Notes: a model not told the origin generated them from the letters alone. A DNA stretch of 8,594 nt from Candidatus Kuenenbacteria bacterium (GCA_016209005.1 JACQWZ010000107.1:1-8594), one strand, 5' to 3'; positions 1 to 7,093 are shown, counted from the stretch's first letter. Made by a program: numbers and translations.

Positions 1-2
1 AG

Positions 3-2132
3 GTAGAATGGCTTAGATTAGCCAAATTCTACCTCTTAAATTCCGAATTCTTCCCGTCATCTGTCAAAGACGGGATAGAAGAAAAATTAGATAAAATTAT
101 CAAAGAAAAAGAATGGAAATGGAATTTTGAAATAAAAGAAGATGGAATTTATGGAATAGAAATTACAGCCTTAGCTAAATCATGGCGCCAAAATTTATTT
201 TTTAGCAATTTTTTTAAAGATGATGATTTAACAGTAAAAATTGATGATTTAGAATTTTCTAAAAAATTTAGTAAAAAAGGATTATTTGACAATGAAATTG
301 CCTGGAATGGCAATAATTTAAAAGGTTTAAAAAAGACAAATTTGTTTTTAATTAAATTAAACCAAGGAAATCACATTTTAACTTTTTTAGCTGATCAAAC
401 TCCCAAAATAGAAATTATTAGAATTTATAAAATAGATGAAGAGGAAATTGTTTGTTTACCAAAAGATAATTTTCCACCAGAAGACGGAAACCAAAGACAA
501 TGGCTGACAATTATTTTTTGTAATTTAGGAGTAAAATTTTTAAAAATTAAAGCTTCGGCTAAATTAGGCAAGAAATTTTTATTTTTTAAAAAAGATGATT
601 CTAATTTAAAATTGATTATCAACGGAAAAATTCAGAAAAATCAAGAGCCAAAATCTCATAAACACTGGTTTTGGTGTGGCAGAACATTAAATGGAAATTC
701 AAAAGTTTTTGAAAAAGAATTCAATTTAGAATCAGATCTGCATTATCTTGAATTTTGGGTTGATAGAAATCCAGAAGTAGAAGAAATAAAGATTAGTTTA
801 GAAAAAATTTCATTTTTATCAAAAGCTAAGGTAGTTTGGGAAGAAATTAATTTAAGAGAAAAGCCTAATAGTTATTCAAAAAGTTTAGCTATTTTAAAAA
901 AAGATGAAATTGTAGAAATTTTAGAAAAAGCAATTGAAGGAGAAGCACCTTTAAAAAAAGAAGGAATTTATACTAATATTTGGTATAAAGTAAAGCTTAA
1001 TTTTAAAGAAGGCTATATTTTCTCAATGGTTTTAGAAATTGAAGAAGAAACAGAGAAAATCAAAGAAATAATAAGAGGGGTGGCAGAAAAATTGAATATT
1101 GATCCAAATTTAATGACAAGGATAGCTGAAAAAGAATCAAAATTTTTTCCTTATGCTGTTTCCGAAAGTAATGCTAAAGGAATTTTTCAATTAACCCCTA
1201 TCACGATTAAACAAATTAAAAAAGGAAAAGGGATTTATGGTTATCCTTTAGAAAATCCATTTAATATTGAACAAAATATTCAGGGGGGAATTAGATATTT
1301 TAAATGGCTTTATGAAGTTTATTATTATTATAAAGATGAATTCCAAAGATTAGAAAAAACTTTGATTGGTTGGAATTGGAAGTTAAAACACACTCCAAAA
1401 GGAGAAAGAATTGATTGGTTAAAAATTCCAGATGATGTTCGAGAATTTGTAGAAGAAGTTTTAGAAAGAAAACAAAAAGGTAAAAGTAAGATAAAATTGA
1501 TTTTAGGTATCGGTGGCATTTTGATGGTCTTATTAATTAGTTTTATTTTTAAAGATGTTCTTTTTAAAAGACAACAAATCATAAAAGAAGAATTCAAAAG
1601 AGAAAATTTAGACCAAACTAAAATAGAACTTTTTAGTGATCTTAATTCAGATGGAAAAAGAGAAAAATTATTTTTTGAAGAAATTCAGCCAGAAAAAGAA
1701 ACTTTAGTTTTAAGAGAAGTTAATATTTATCTTCAGAAAAATGGCGAGAATAAATTACTTTTAAAAAATTTAGATGGTCAATTAGAAAAAGTAAAAATCA
1801 TTGATCTTAATCAAGATGGAAAAAAAGAAATTATCATTACCGTTGCCTCATCTAATCGAGTTCTTACTCAGGTTTATACTTTTGAAAATAATCAATTAAA
1901 ATTAATTCCAATAATTCCCAAAGATCCAGCTCAAGGATTTTTTAGTCGTCATGAAATAAAAATAATTGATTTGGAAGGAGATGGAATAAAAGAAATTTTT
2001 GTTCCCCAAGATTGGTTTTTTACCAAAGAATGTCAGGGTCATGGTGAAATTTATAAATATTATAATAGCGAATTTGTAAAATTTTTAGAAGTTAAAGAAA
2101 GTCAAAACTGGTGTGAGAATTTTAAAGGATAA
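3..2132 (+). CDS. Multidomain SLT lytic transglycosylase, 5'-truncated by window edge
   Basis: Probable peptidoglycan-cleaving envelope enzyme. The frame is open from base 3 with no stop, and the first possible start is TTG at 342. The 113 upstream codons are clearly coding because they complete a repeated module, so the gene begins left of the window (at least 710 codons). Residues below count from TTG342. Two beta-rich modules span about -66 to 30 and 63 to 155. An SH3b-like domain follows at 162-232 (NLREKPNS, then WYKVKL and EGYI). The SLT domain at 240-375 has catalytic Glu265 in EKESKFFPYAVS, then AKGIFQLTP and NIQGG; the usual AYNAG motif reads GWNWK. One membrane helix lies at 384-404. 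The C-terminal domain has D-x-[NG]-x-D-G loops at 433, 488 and 543, resembling FG-GAP/VCBS or EF-hand-like calcium sites, and Cys564 and Cys591. SLT and SH3b calls are firm; substrate and topology are inferred. Confidence 0.85.
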   Translation, partial: VEWLRLAKFYLLNSEFFPSSVKDGIEEKLDKIIKEKEWKWNFEIKEDGIYGIEITALAKSWRQNLFFSNFFKDDDLTVKIDDLEFSKKFSKKGLFDNEIAWNGNNLKGLKKTNLFLIKLNQGNHILTFLADQTPKIEIIRIYKIDEEEIVCLPKDNFPPEDGNQRQWLTIIFCNLGVKFLKIKASAKLGKKFLFFKKDDSNLKLIINGKIQKNQEPKSHKHWFWCGRTLNGNSKVFEKEFNLESDLHYLEFWVDRNPEVEEIKISLEKISFLSKAKVVWEEINLREKPNSYSKSLAILKKDEIVEILEKAIEGEAPLKKEGIYTNIWYKVKLNFKEGYIFSMVLEIEEETEKIKEIIRGVAEKLNIDPNLMTRIAEKESKFFPYAVSESNAKGIFQLTPITIKQIKKGKGIYGYPLENPFNIEQNIQGGIRYFKWLYEVYYYYKDEFQRLEKTLIGWNWKLKHTPKGERIDWLKIPDDVREFVEEVLERKQKGKSKIKLILGIGGILMVLLISFIFKDVLFKRQQIIKEEFKRENLDQTKIELFSDLNSDGKREKLFFEEIQPEKETLVLREVNIYLQKNGENKLLLKNLDGQLEKVKIIDLNQDGKKEIIITVASSNRVLTQVYTFENNQLKLIPIIPKDPAQGFFSRHEIKIIDLEGDGIKEIFVPQDWFFTKECQGHGEIYKYYNSEFVKFLEVKESQNWCENFKG
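144..806 (+). repeat. Tandem duplicated ~95-aa module inside the transglycosylase gene
   Basis: The protein is duplicated here, not the DNA. Copy 1 is about 144-431 and copy 2 about 528-806. Both read G-[IV]-x-x-[IL]-x-I-x-A-x-A-K, then an acidic DD turn with L-x-[VL]-x-I-[DN]-[DG], then W-N-G-N-N-L-K-G in copy 1 against W-C-G-R-T-L-N-G in copy 2, then L-x-F-x-x-D-x-x-P-[IV]-E-x-I-x-I. The beta-rich pattern suggests a carbohydrate- or wall-binding sandwich. I cannot assign it to a named family. Confidence 0.6.
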
Positions 2133-2265
2133 TTTAAATAAAAGAATTTTATTAAAAAAATGACAGCGCTTTTAAAAAAATTGTGAAAAACCTTTTAAAA
2201 ATCATTTTAAAATAAAGTTAAATTTTTCTTAATTTTAAAAAATATTTAATTTTTTTAACACATTT

Positions 2266-3306
2266 ATGGAAACAAAAAATCAAACCACCATTAATATTTC
2301 TTCTCTAACAATTATTAAAATAATTGGAATTTTTTTATTTTTGGGATTTTTATATTTAATTCGCGATGTTTTAATTATTGTTTTTATTTCCGGCATTTTA
2401 GCCGCGATTCTTAATCCAATAGTTAATTTTTTGCAAAGAAAAAAAATTCCGCGAATTATCGCGATTCTTTTGATTTTCTTTATAATCTTGGGCATTTTGG
2501 CTTTAATTGTTACGACGATTGTTCCGATTTTTGTTGATCAAATCAATCAAATAATAAAAAATTTTCCTCAATGGAAGGAAAAAATATCCGAACAATTTTT
2601 AAAAATAGAAACTTTTGGTTTTTTAAATATGCGTGATTCTTTGCAAAATTGGAGCGAACAAAATTTAACTCAAGTTGGAGAAAATATATTTTTAAAAATT
2701 ATAAATATCTTTGGAAGTTTAATCAGTTTTATTTCTGTTTTAATTATTGTTTTTTATTTATTGCTTGAAGTGGAAGCGATTAAAAAAATTATTCAATCTG
2801 TTATACCTACAAAATTTCAATCTTACACAATTCAACTTTTTACTCAAATGCAAAATAAATTAAGCCTTTGGTTGCGAGGTCAATTAATTTTATGTTTAGT
2901 AATAGGAACTTTAAGTTTTATTGGACTTTTAATTTTAGGAGTTAAATCCGCTTTATTATTGGCTTTAATTGCTGGAATTTTTGAAATTATTCCTTATCTT
3001 GGTCCTATTTTGGGAGCTATCCCTGCCGTGCTTTTAGCCTTTACCCAAAGTCCTCTTACGGCTTTATTGGTGATTATTTTATATGTGCTTATTCAACAAT
3101 TAGAAAATAATTTATTAGTTCCTAAAATAATGAGTAAAACTGTCGGACTAAATCCGGTAATAATTATTATTGTTTTTTTAATTGGTGGAAAATTATATGG
3201 ACTCATTGGCGCGTTATTAGCCATTCCAGTAGCCACCGCTTTATCTGTTTTAATAAAAGATTATTTTGAATTAAAAAGAAAAGAAGAAAAAAAATTAGAA
3301 CAATAA
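2266..3306 (+). CDS. AI-2E family transporter (UPF0118-type membrane permease)
   Basis: A polytopic inner-membrane protein of 346 aa, normal for the AI-2E transporter family (PF01594). That family includes autoinducer-2 exporters, Na+/H+ antiporters and many members of unknown substrate, so the transported molecule here cannot be stated. Paired N-terminal helices at 15-48 lead into NPIVNFLQRKKIPR (50-63). Another hydrophobic stretch covers 64-90 and a helical, more polar segment 91-135. The diagnostic C-terminal core has IPYLGPILGAIPA at 242-254 and QLENNLLVPKIMSKTVGLNP at 278-297, then the GG-K-LYGLIGALLAIPVA re-entrant and helix region. The tail is Lys/Glu-rich and probably cytoplasmic. ATG at 2266 fits the family N-terminus and has no Shine-Dalgarno before it. 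It lies 133 bp after the transglycosylase and 62 bp before metG, so it could be cotranscribed with metG. Confidence 0.88.
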   Translation: METKNQTTINISSLTIIKIIGIFLFLGFLYLIRDVLIIVFISGILAAILNPIVNFLQRKKIPRIIAILLIFFIILGILALIVTTIVPIFVDQINQIIKNFPQWKEKISEQFLKIETFGFLNMRDSLQNWSEQNLTQVGENIFLKIINIFGSLISFISVLIIVFYLLLEVEAIKKIIQSVIPTKFQSYTIQLFTQMQNKLSLWLRGQLILCLVIGTLSFIGLLILGVKSALLLALIAGIFEIIPYLGPILGAIPAVLLAFTQSPLTALLVIILYVLIQQLENNLLVPKIMSKTVGLNPVIIIIVFLIGGKLYGLIGALLAIPVATALSVLIKDYFELKRKEEKKLEQ

Positions 3307-3316
3307 AACAAAAAAA

Positions 3317-3344
3317 CAATTAACAATTGACATTTAACAAAATT
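3317..3344 (+). repeat. Four-unit heptamer array in the AI-2E/metG spacer
   Basis: Four consecutive 7-mers in strict register: CAATTAA, CAATTGA, CATTTAA, CAAAATT. They are the reverse complement style of the larger TTAATTG array at the right end of the window. No promoter or terminator is evident in this 62-bp spacer. Confidence 0.5.
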
Positions 3345-3368
3345 AAAATTCCCTAAAAGCTAATTTTT

Positions 3369-4916
3369 ATGAAATTTTATATTACCACTCCAATTTATTA
3401 TGTTAATGATGAGCCGCATTTGGGGCATGCTTATACAACTATTGCGGCTGATGTTCTATCTAGATATCATCGTTTAAAAAACGATGATGTATTTTTTTTG
3501 GCTGGCACAGACGAACATGGATTAAAAATTGAACAAAAAGCCCAAGAAGAAGAAAAAAACCCTCAAAAATTTTGTGATGAAAAAGCAACTAAATTCAAAG
3601 TTTTGTGGAATAACTTAAATATTACAAATAATACTTTTATTAGAACTACTGATTTAAAACACAAAAGCGCGGTTCAAAAAATTTTGCAAATTCTTTTTGA
3701 TAAAAAACTTATTTATAAAGGAGAGTACGAAGGGCTTTATTGTGTTGGATGCGAGGAATATAAAACTAAAACGCAATTGATAGCTGGAAAATGCCCATTA
3801 CATAAAAAAATGCCAGAATTAGTAAAAGAAGATTGTTATTTTTTTCAACTTTCTAATTTTCAAAAAAAAATAATTGAAAAAATTCAAAAAAATGAATTTA
3901 AAATAGAACCAATTGAACGAAAAAATGAAGCTTTGGGATTTTTAAAAAAAGAAAAACTTGAAGATTTATCTATTTCTAGAAAAAAAGTTAAATGGGGAAT
4001 TCCTTTGCCATTTGATAAATCGTACACAATTTATGTTTGGGTGGAAGCATTTTTTAGTTATTTAACAGGGATTGATTGGCAAGGCGATTGCAAAAAAATT
4101 CCAAATTTTTGGCCGCCAGATCTACAATTAATGGCTAAAGATATTTTGCGAGTTCATACAACTATTTGGCCAGCCTTACTTTTAGCCTTAGACATTCTGT
4201 TGCCGAACAAATTATTTGTTCATGGATTTTTTACTATCAACGGACAAAAAATGAGCAAAACGTTGGGAAATGTTATTTTGCCCTATGATTTAATTAATAA
4301 ATTTGGCGTGGACGCAACTCGCTATTTATTGCTTGCGCAATTTCCTTTTGGACAAGATGGCGATATTTCTATGGAAAGGTTAGAAGAAAAATATAATTCT
4401 GATTTAGTTAATGGACTTGGAAATTTAGTGGCTCGCGTTTTAACTTTAGCTGAGCGTAATTTTACTTATTTTTCTAATGGTAATGATATTGAAATAAAAA
4501 AAACATGGAAAGAATACAAAAAAACAATGAAAAATATTCAACTTTTTGAAACTTTAAAAATAGTTTGGAATTTAATTAGTTTTTGCGATAAATATATGGA
4601 AAAAGAAAAACCATGGGAAATAAAAGATAATCCAGAGCGATTAAATAAAATTTTATCCAATCTTTTAGAAAGAATCTATAATTTGGCAATTATGATTTTA
4701 CCATTTATGCCAGAAACTTCAGAAAAGATTTTTACTCAACTTGGCATTAAATTTGAAGGATTTAAAAAAAACGAACAAATTGAATTTATCCCTCACCAAA
4801 ATTTGGTGCAGGGATTTAAAATTAAAAAGGGAGAAAATTTATTCCCACGAAAACACAAAAACAAAAAAACACTAAAACAAAAAAACACTAAAATAATTTT
4901 AGATTTTAAATTTTAG
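3369..4916 (+). CDS. metG: Methionyl-tRNA synthetase (MetRS)
   Basis: Cytoplasmic class I aminoacyl-tRNA synthetase that charges tRNA-Met with methionine using ATP. The Rossmann fold begins at the first residues (FYITTPIYYVND). The HIGH motif is HLGH (17-20), GTDEHG is at 46-51, and the KMSKS loop reads KMSKT (294-298) inside HGFFTINGQKMSKTLGN. One zinc knuckle is present, C125-x2-C128 and C142-x2-H145, as in single-zinc MetRS forms. An anticodon-binding helical domain fills about 340-470 (KPWEIK at 414-419). The family's usual end motif LFPR is at 491-494; no C-terminal tRNA-binding (EMAP/OB) domain follows. The last 21 residues (495-515) are translated from A-rich repeats and a heptamer array, and look like a stop-loss extension, not a domain. 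No Shine-Dalgarno precedes ATG3369. Confidence 0.97.
   Translation: MKFYITTPIYYVNDEPHLGHAYTTIAADVLSRYHRLKNDDVFFLAGTDEHGLKIEQKAQEEEKNPQKFCDEKATKFKVLWNNLNITNNTFIRTTDLKHKSAVQKILQILFDKKLIYKGEYEGLYCVGCEEYKTKTQLIAGKCPLHKKMPELVKEDCYFFQLSNFQKKIIEKIQKNEFKIEPIERKNEALGFLKKEKLEDLSISRKKVKWGIPLPFDKSYTIYVWVEAFFSYLTGIDWQGDCKKIPNFWPPDLQLMAKDILRVHTTIWPALLLALDILLPNKLFVHGFFTINGQKMSKTLGNVILPYDLINKFGVDATRYLLLAQFPFGQDGDISMERLEEKYNSDLVNGLGNLVARVLTLAERNFTYFSNGNDIEIKKTWKEYKKTMKNIQLFETLKIVWNLISFCDKYMEKEKPWEIKDNPERLNKILSNLLERIYNLAIMILPFMPETSEKIFTQLGIKFEGFKKNEQIEFIPHQNLVQGFKIKKGENLFPRKHKNKKTLKQKNTKIILDFKF
4861..4892 (+). repeat. Exact 16-bp tandem duplication in the metG 3' end
   Basis: The unit acaaaaaaacactaaa occurs twice back to back (4861-4876 and 4877-4892). 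It encodes part of the Lys-rich tail after the LFPR motif. Sixteen is not a multiple of three, so the two copies are read in different frames, which argues that the DNA repeat was not shaped as coding sequence. Confidence 0.8.
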
Positions 4917-4950
4917 ATTTTTTGGAATTTAGAATTTTATTTGTCATTTG
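4895..4950 (+). repeat. Eight-unit heptamer array spanning the metG stop codon
   Basis: Eight 7-mers in continuous register: AATTTTA, GATTTTA, AATTTTA, GATTTTT, TGGAATT, TAGAATT, TTATTTG, TCATTTG. The metG stop TAG (4914-4916) lies inside it. The array runs directly into the GC-rich hairpin that follows. Confidence 0.55.
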
Positions 4951-4973
4951 GATCCCTCGACTTCGCTCGGGAC
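4950..4973 (+). repeat. GC-rich hairpin element C (CTCGACTTCGCTCGGG type)
   Basis: A GC island in an AT-rich spacer. TCCC (4953-4956) pairs with GGGA (4969-4972) around a TCGACTTCGCTC core. It resembles the end stems of the 56-nt elements at 8157-8212 and 8292-8347 (GGAT..., then a TGACA-type end), but is short, and its TGACA-like word is displaced to 4980-4984. It lies between metG and scpB on the same strand; a processing or termination hairpin is possible, but no T-run follows. Confidence 0.55.
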
Positions 4974-5034
4974 AAGCTTTGACATTGATTTGACATTGAA
5001 AATTTGTCATTTGTCATTATTTTGCATTTTAAAC

Positions 5035-5069
5035 TGTCATTTTGATTTTTATATTTTGATTTTTTATTT
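5035..5069 (+). repeat. Five-unit heptamer array upstream of scpB
   Basis: TGTCATT, TTGATTT, TTATATT, TTGATTT, TTTATTT in register, ending 8 bases before the scpB ATG. Two further TGTCATT units lie in tandem at 5005-5018. It fills the place where a ribosome binding site would be expected; none is present. Confidence 0.45.
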
Positions 5070-5077
5070 TTTTTATT

Positions 5078-5620
5078 ATGTCTAATCTAAAATCCACAAT
5101 TGAAAGCCTGCTTTTTGTTTCTAATAAACCTTTTTCAATCAAAAAACTTTCACAAATTGTGAAAGTTAAAGAAGTTGAAATTGAAAAAGAAATTCAAGAA
5201 TTAATCAAAAAATATAATGGCGATTTAAATAAAGGAATTCAAATTATTAAAAATGGATCGCAATATCAAATGGCAACTAATCCTCAAAATGCCGAAATAA
5301 TTCAAAATTTTTTAAAAGAGGAAATAACTGGAGAATTAAGCCGACCGTCTTTGGAAACATTGACGATTATCGCTTATCGCGGACCAATTACCAAACCAGA
5401 ATTAGAACAAATTAGAGGAATTAACTGCGGTTTAATTTTAAGAAATTTATTAATTAAGGGATTAATTGAAACTCGCGAAGACAAAAAATTAAATCAAATT
5501 TTTTACACAATTACTTTTGATTTTATCCGTTATTTGGGAATTAATGACATCAAAGAACTCCCAGATTACGACAAACTTTCTAAAAATAAAAGTTTAGAGG
5601 AATTTTTAAAAGGAATTTAA
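5078..5620 (+). CDS. scpB: Segregation and condensation protein B (ScpB)
   Basis: Cytoplasmic accessory subunit of the SMC-ScpA-ScpB condensin complex; it dimerises and binds ScpA to regulate SMC in chromosome organisation and segregation. The 180 residues cover two winged-helix domains, about 1-75 (STIESLLFVSNKPFSIKKLS) and 85-160. The family signature is SRPSLETLTIIAYRGPITK at 88-106, followed by EQIRGIN and LIKGLIETR. The usual G-R-P-x-L-Y-x-T-T segment is degenerate here (KKLNQIFYTIT), then comes YLGINDIKELP. Length is typical of short ScpB proteins. ATG5078 begins right at the first helix. No scpA lies beside it, unlike many bacteria, so the partner gene must be elsewhere. It is 161 bp after metG and converges with rseP. 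Confidence 0.93.
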   Translation: MSNLKSTIESLLFVSNKPFSIKKLSQIVKVKEVEIEKEIQELIKKYNGDLNKGIQIIKNGSQYQMATNPQNAEIIQNFLKEEITGELSRPSLETLTIIAYRGPITKPELEQIRGINCGLILRNLLIKGLIETREDKKLNQIFYTITFDFIRYLGINDIKELPDYDKLSKNKSLEEFLKGI

Positions 5621-5663
5621 TAAAAAAATAAAAATTAATCAAAATCGTGTCAAATTTTATTTT

Positions 5664-5698
5664 ATCCCTCACCTTTTTTCGGAAAAAAGGTGAGGGAT
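5664..5698. terminator. Perfect 16-bp hairpin between convergent scpB and rseP
   Basis: ATCCCTCACCTTTTTT (5664-5679) and its exact reverse complement (5683-5698) surround a CGG loop. Its position between two convergent genes suits a bidirectional terminator. The following bases are only weakly T-rich on the plus strand and A-rich on the minus strand, so it lacks the classic U-tract. It could instead be an RNA-stabilising hairpin or a small palindromic repeat. Confidence 0.55.
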
Positions 5699-5748
5699 TT
5701 ACACTCGTTTTAACCTTTATTTATGCAGTCTTTGAACCCTCAAAATTC

Positions 5749-5771
5749 GGGGACTGTCCCCTTTAGTCCCC
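5749..5771. repeat. REP-like GC palindrome with two alternative pairings
   Basis: GGGGACT (5749-5755) can pair with the adjacent GTCCCC (5756-5761), or in full with AGTCCCC (5765-5771) across a 9-nt loop. It is much more GC-rich than its surroundings. GGGGAC/GTCCCC palindromes resemble REP elements mobilised by IS200-like RAYT transposases; that link is an inference and no transposase is in the window. Confidence 0.5.
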
Positions 5772-5790
5772 ATATCACAAAATATTAATT

Positions 5791-6900
5791 TTAAAATAAA
5801 TTTTTAATCGCTGACCAAATTTTTCCGCCGAATTTTGTTATATCTTGATAGGTAACAATTACCACTAATAACATTAACAAAATAAATCCAATGTTATGAG
5901 TTATATTTTCTATTTCTTGATTGATTGGCTTTCTTCTAATTTTCTCAATCACTAAAAAAAGTATTCTCCCTCCATCTAAGGCCGGGAATGGAATAAAATT
6001 AATTATCGCTAAATTTAAAGAAAGCAAGGCGATAAATTGAAGAATATAAATAAATCCTAAATGAACTATTTGCCCAGTCATTACAGCAATTCCAATTGGT
6101 CCGGCAATATCTCCTGTCATTGTTTGATGAATAATTAAATTTTTAATCAATAAACAAAAAGCTTTTATTATTTCAAAGGTTAAAAAAATTGTGGTTTTAG
6201 CGCCTAAATAAATAGATGTATACCAAGGATACGAAACAACGCCAATGTTTGCCAATTGAACTCCTATTATTTTTCCGCCAATTTTTTCAGAAAATTCTGG
6301 ATGAATTTTTTTTTCTAAAATTTGATCCCCTCTTTTAATTTTTATCAAAACCTCATTTTCTAAATCTCTTGTATATTTTTGAAATGAAGAAACTTCTTTA
6401 AATTTTTGTCCATCTGTTTCAAAAATAATATCGCCCGCTTGAATTCCAACTTTTTCCGCTGGAGAATCTTTTGAAACCGACATAATTTGAATTTGCGATT
6501 GGCTAATTTTTTTCGCCCCTTGAATTGTTTTTTCATTTATAGCTTGCGGAAAACCAATCATAAATCCAATAGAAAATAAGGTAAACGCTAAAAGAACATT
6601 CATTGCCACCCCGGCGGAAATAATCGCCATTTTTACTCTAACTCTTTTTGAAACAAAACTATCTTTTTCAGAAGGATCTCCGCCTTCTTCTCCTTTAATT
6701 TTACAAAATCCACCCAAGGGAATCCAATTTAAAGAATATAGCGTTCCTCCTTTTTTTATACCAAAAATTCGCGGAGGAAATCCAAGTCCAAATTCTTCCA
6801 CAGCAACGCCCATTTTTCGAGCAACAAAAAAATGCCCAAACTCATGGACAAAAACCAACAAGCCTAAAATTAAAATAAAAACAATGATGGTTAAGAACAT
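5791..6900 (-). CDS. rseP: RIP/site-2 membrane metalloprotease
   Basis: Intramembrane zinc metalloprotease of the RseP/YluC (M50) family, which cuts membrane-embedded substrates such as anti-sigma factors or remnant signal peptides. The zinc site HEFGH is at 19-23 in the first membrane helix (VFVHEFGHFFVARKMGV), with the third ligand in ALDGGR (Asp309). Typical features in order are GFPPRIFG, IPLGGFCKIKGEEGG (60-74), a second helix (about 92-117), one PDZ domain at about 138-200 (SPAEKVGIQAGDIIFETDG), GDIAGPIGIA (263-272), NFIPFPALDGGR (301-312) and a last helix at 337-350. The single PDZ and 369 aa match Gram-positive-type and CPR homologues more than the two-PDZ E. coli protein. No anti-sigma gene is adjacent, so the substrate is unknown. 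It is last in the minus-strand group, 263 bp after frr, and starts at ATG6900 without a Shine-Dalgarno. Confidence 0.95.
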   Translation of the reverse strand: MFLTIIVFILILGLLVFVHEFGHFFVARKMGVAVEEFGLGFPPRIFGIKKGGTLYSLNWIPLGGFCKIKGEEGGDPSEKDSFVSKRVRVKMAIISAGVAMNVLLAFTLFSIGFMIGFPQAINEKTIQGAKKISQSQIQIMSVSKDSPAEKVGIQAGDIIFETDGQKFKEVSSFQKYTRDLENEVLIKIKRGDQILEKKIHPEFSEKIGGKIIGVQLANIGVVSYPWYTSIYLGAKTTIFLTFEIIKAFCLLIKNLIIHQTMTGDIAGPIGIAVMTGQIVHLGFIYILQFIALLSLNLAIINFIPFPALDGGRILFLVIEKIRRKPINQEIENITHNIGFILLMLLVVIVTYQDITKFGGKIWSAIKNLF

Positions 6901-6910
6901 AGAAAATAAT

Positions 6911-6938
6911 TTCTAATTTTCAATTTCTAATTTCTAAT
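6911..6938 (+). repeat. Four-unit heptamer array at the rseP start
   Basis: TTCTAAT, TTTCAAT, TTCTAAT, TTCTAAT in register, 11 bases upstream of the rseP start on the minus strand. It occupies the expected leader of that gene, where no ribosome binding site is seen. Confidence 0.45.
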
Positions 6939-6975
6939 CAATTTTTAATGAATTAATTTTCAAACAAAATTTATT

Positions 6976-7093
6976 AAATCCTAAATCCCAATATCCAATG
7001 TCCAATAAAATTCCAAATCCCAAACAAAATACAATTAGAATTTATTTAGGACTTAGGATTTGATTGGGCATTGGGGTTTGGTCATTGGGGTTT
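6976..7093. repeat. Inverted CCAAT/ATTGG-type heptamer arrays in the frr-rseP spacer
   Basis: The left arm (6976-7022) carries TCC/CCAAT words spaced 7 to 8 bases apart. The right arm (7045-7093) is seven 7-mers in register: TTTAGGA, CTTAGGA, TTTGATT, GGGCATT, GGGGTTT, GGTCATT, GGGGTTT. The arms are inverted: AAATCCTAA (6976-6984) is the exact reverse complement of TTAGGATTT (7053-7061), extended as 12 of 13 matches. A direct 10-mer caaacaaaat occurs at 6961 and 7021. Confidence 0.55.

Noticed and set aside
342..344. TTG342 as the true start of the transglycosylase
   Set aside because: Coding sequence continues upstream without a stop to base 3 and completes the first copy of the duplicated module; TTG is internal.
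425..622. Small opposite-strand frames over the transglycosylase and AI-2E genes
   Set aside because: They are antisense shadows of well-supported proteins with no recognisable features of their own.
2137..2153. AATAAAA-GAA-TTTTATT hairpin after the transglycosylase as a terminator
   Set aside because: It is A/T only and followed by A's on the plus strand; too weak to call. The rest of the 2133-2265 spacer shows no clear promoter, repeat or RNA.
4979..5020. TTGACA boxes as an scpB promoter
   Set aside because: TTGACA occurs at 4979 and 4990, but no good -10 lies 16-18 bases downstream (best is CATTAT at 19). The words belong to a repetitive TGACATT/TGTCATT series.
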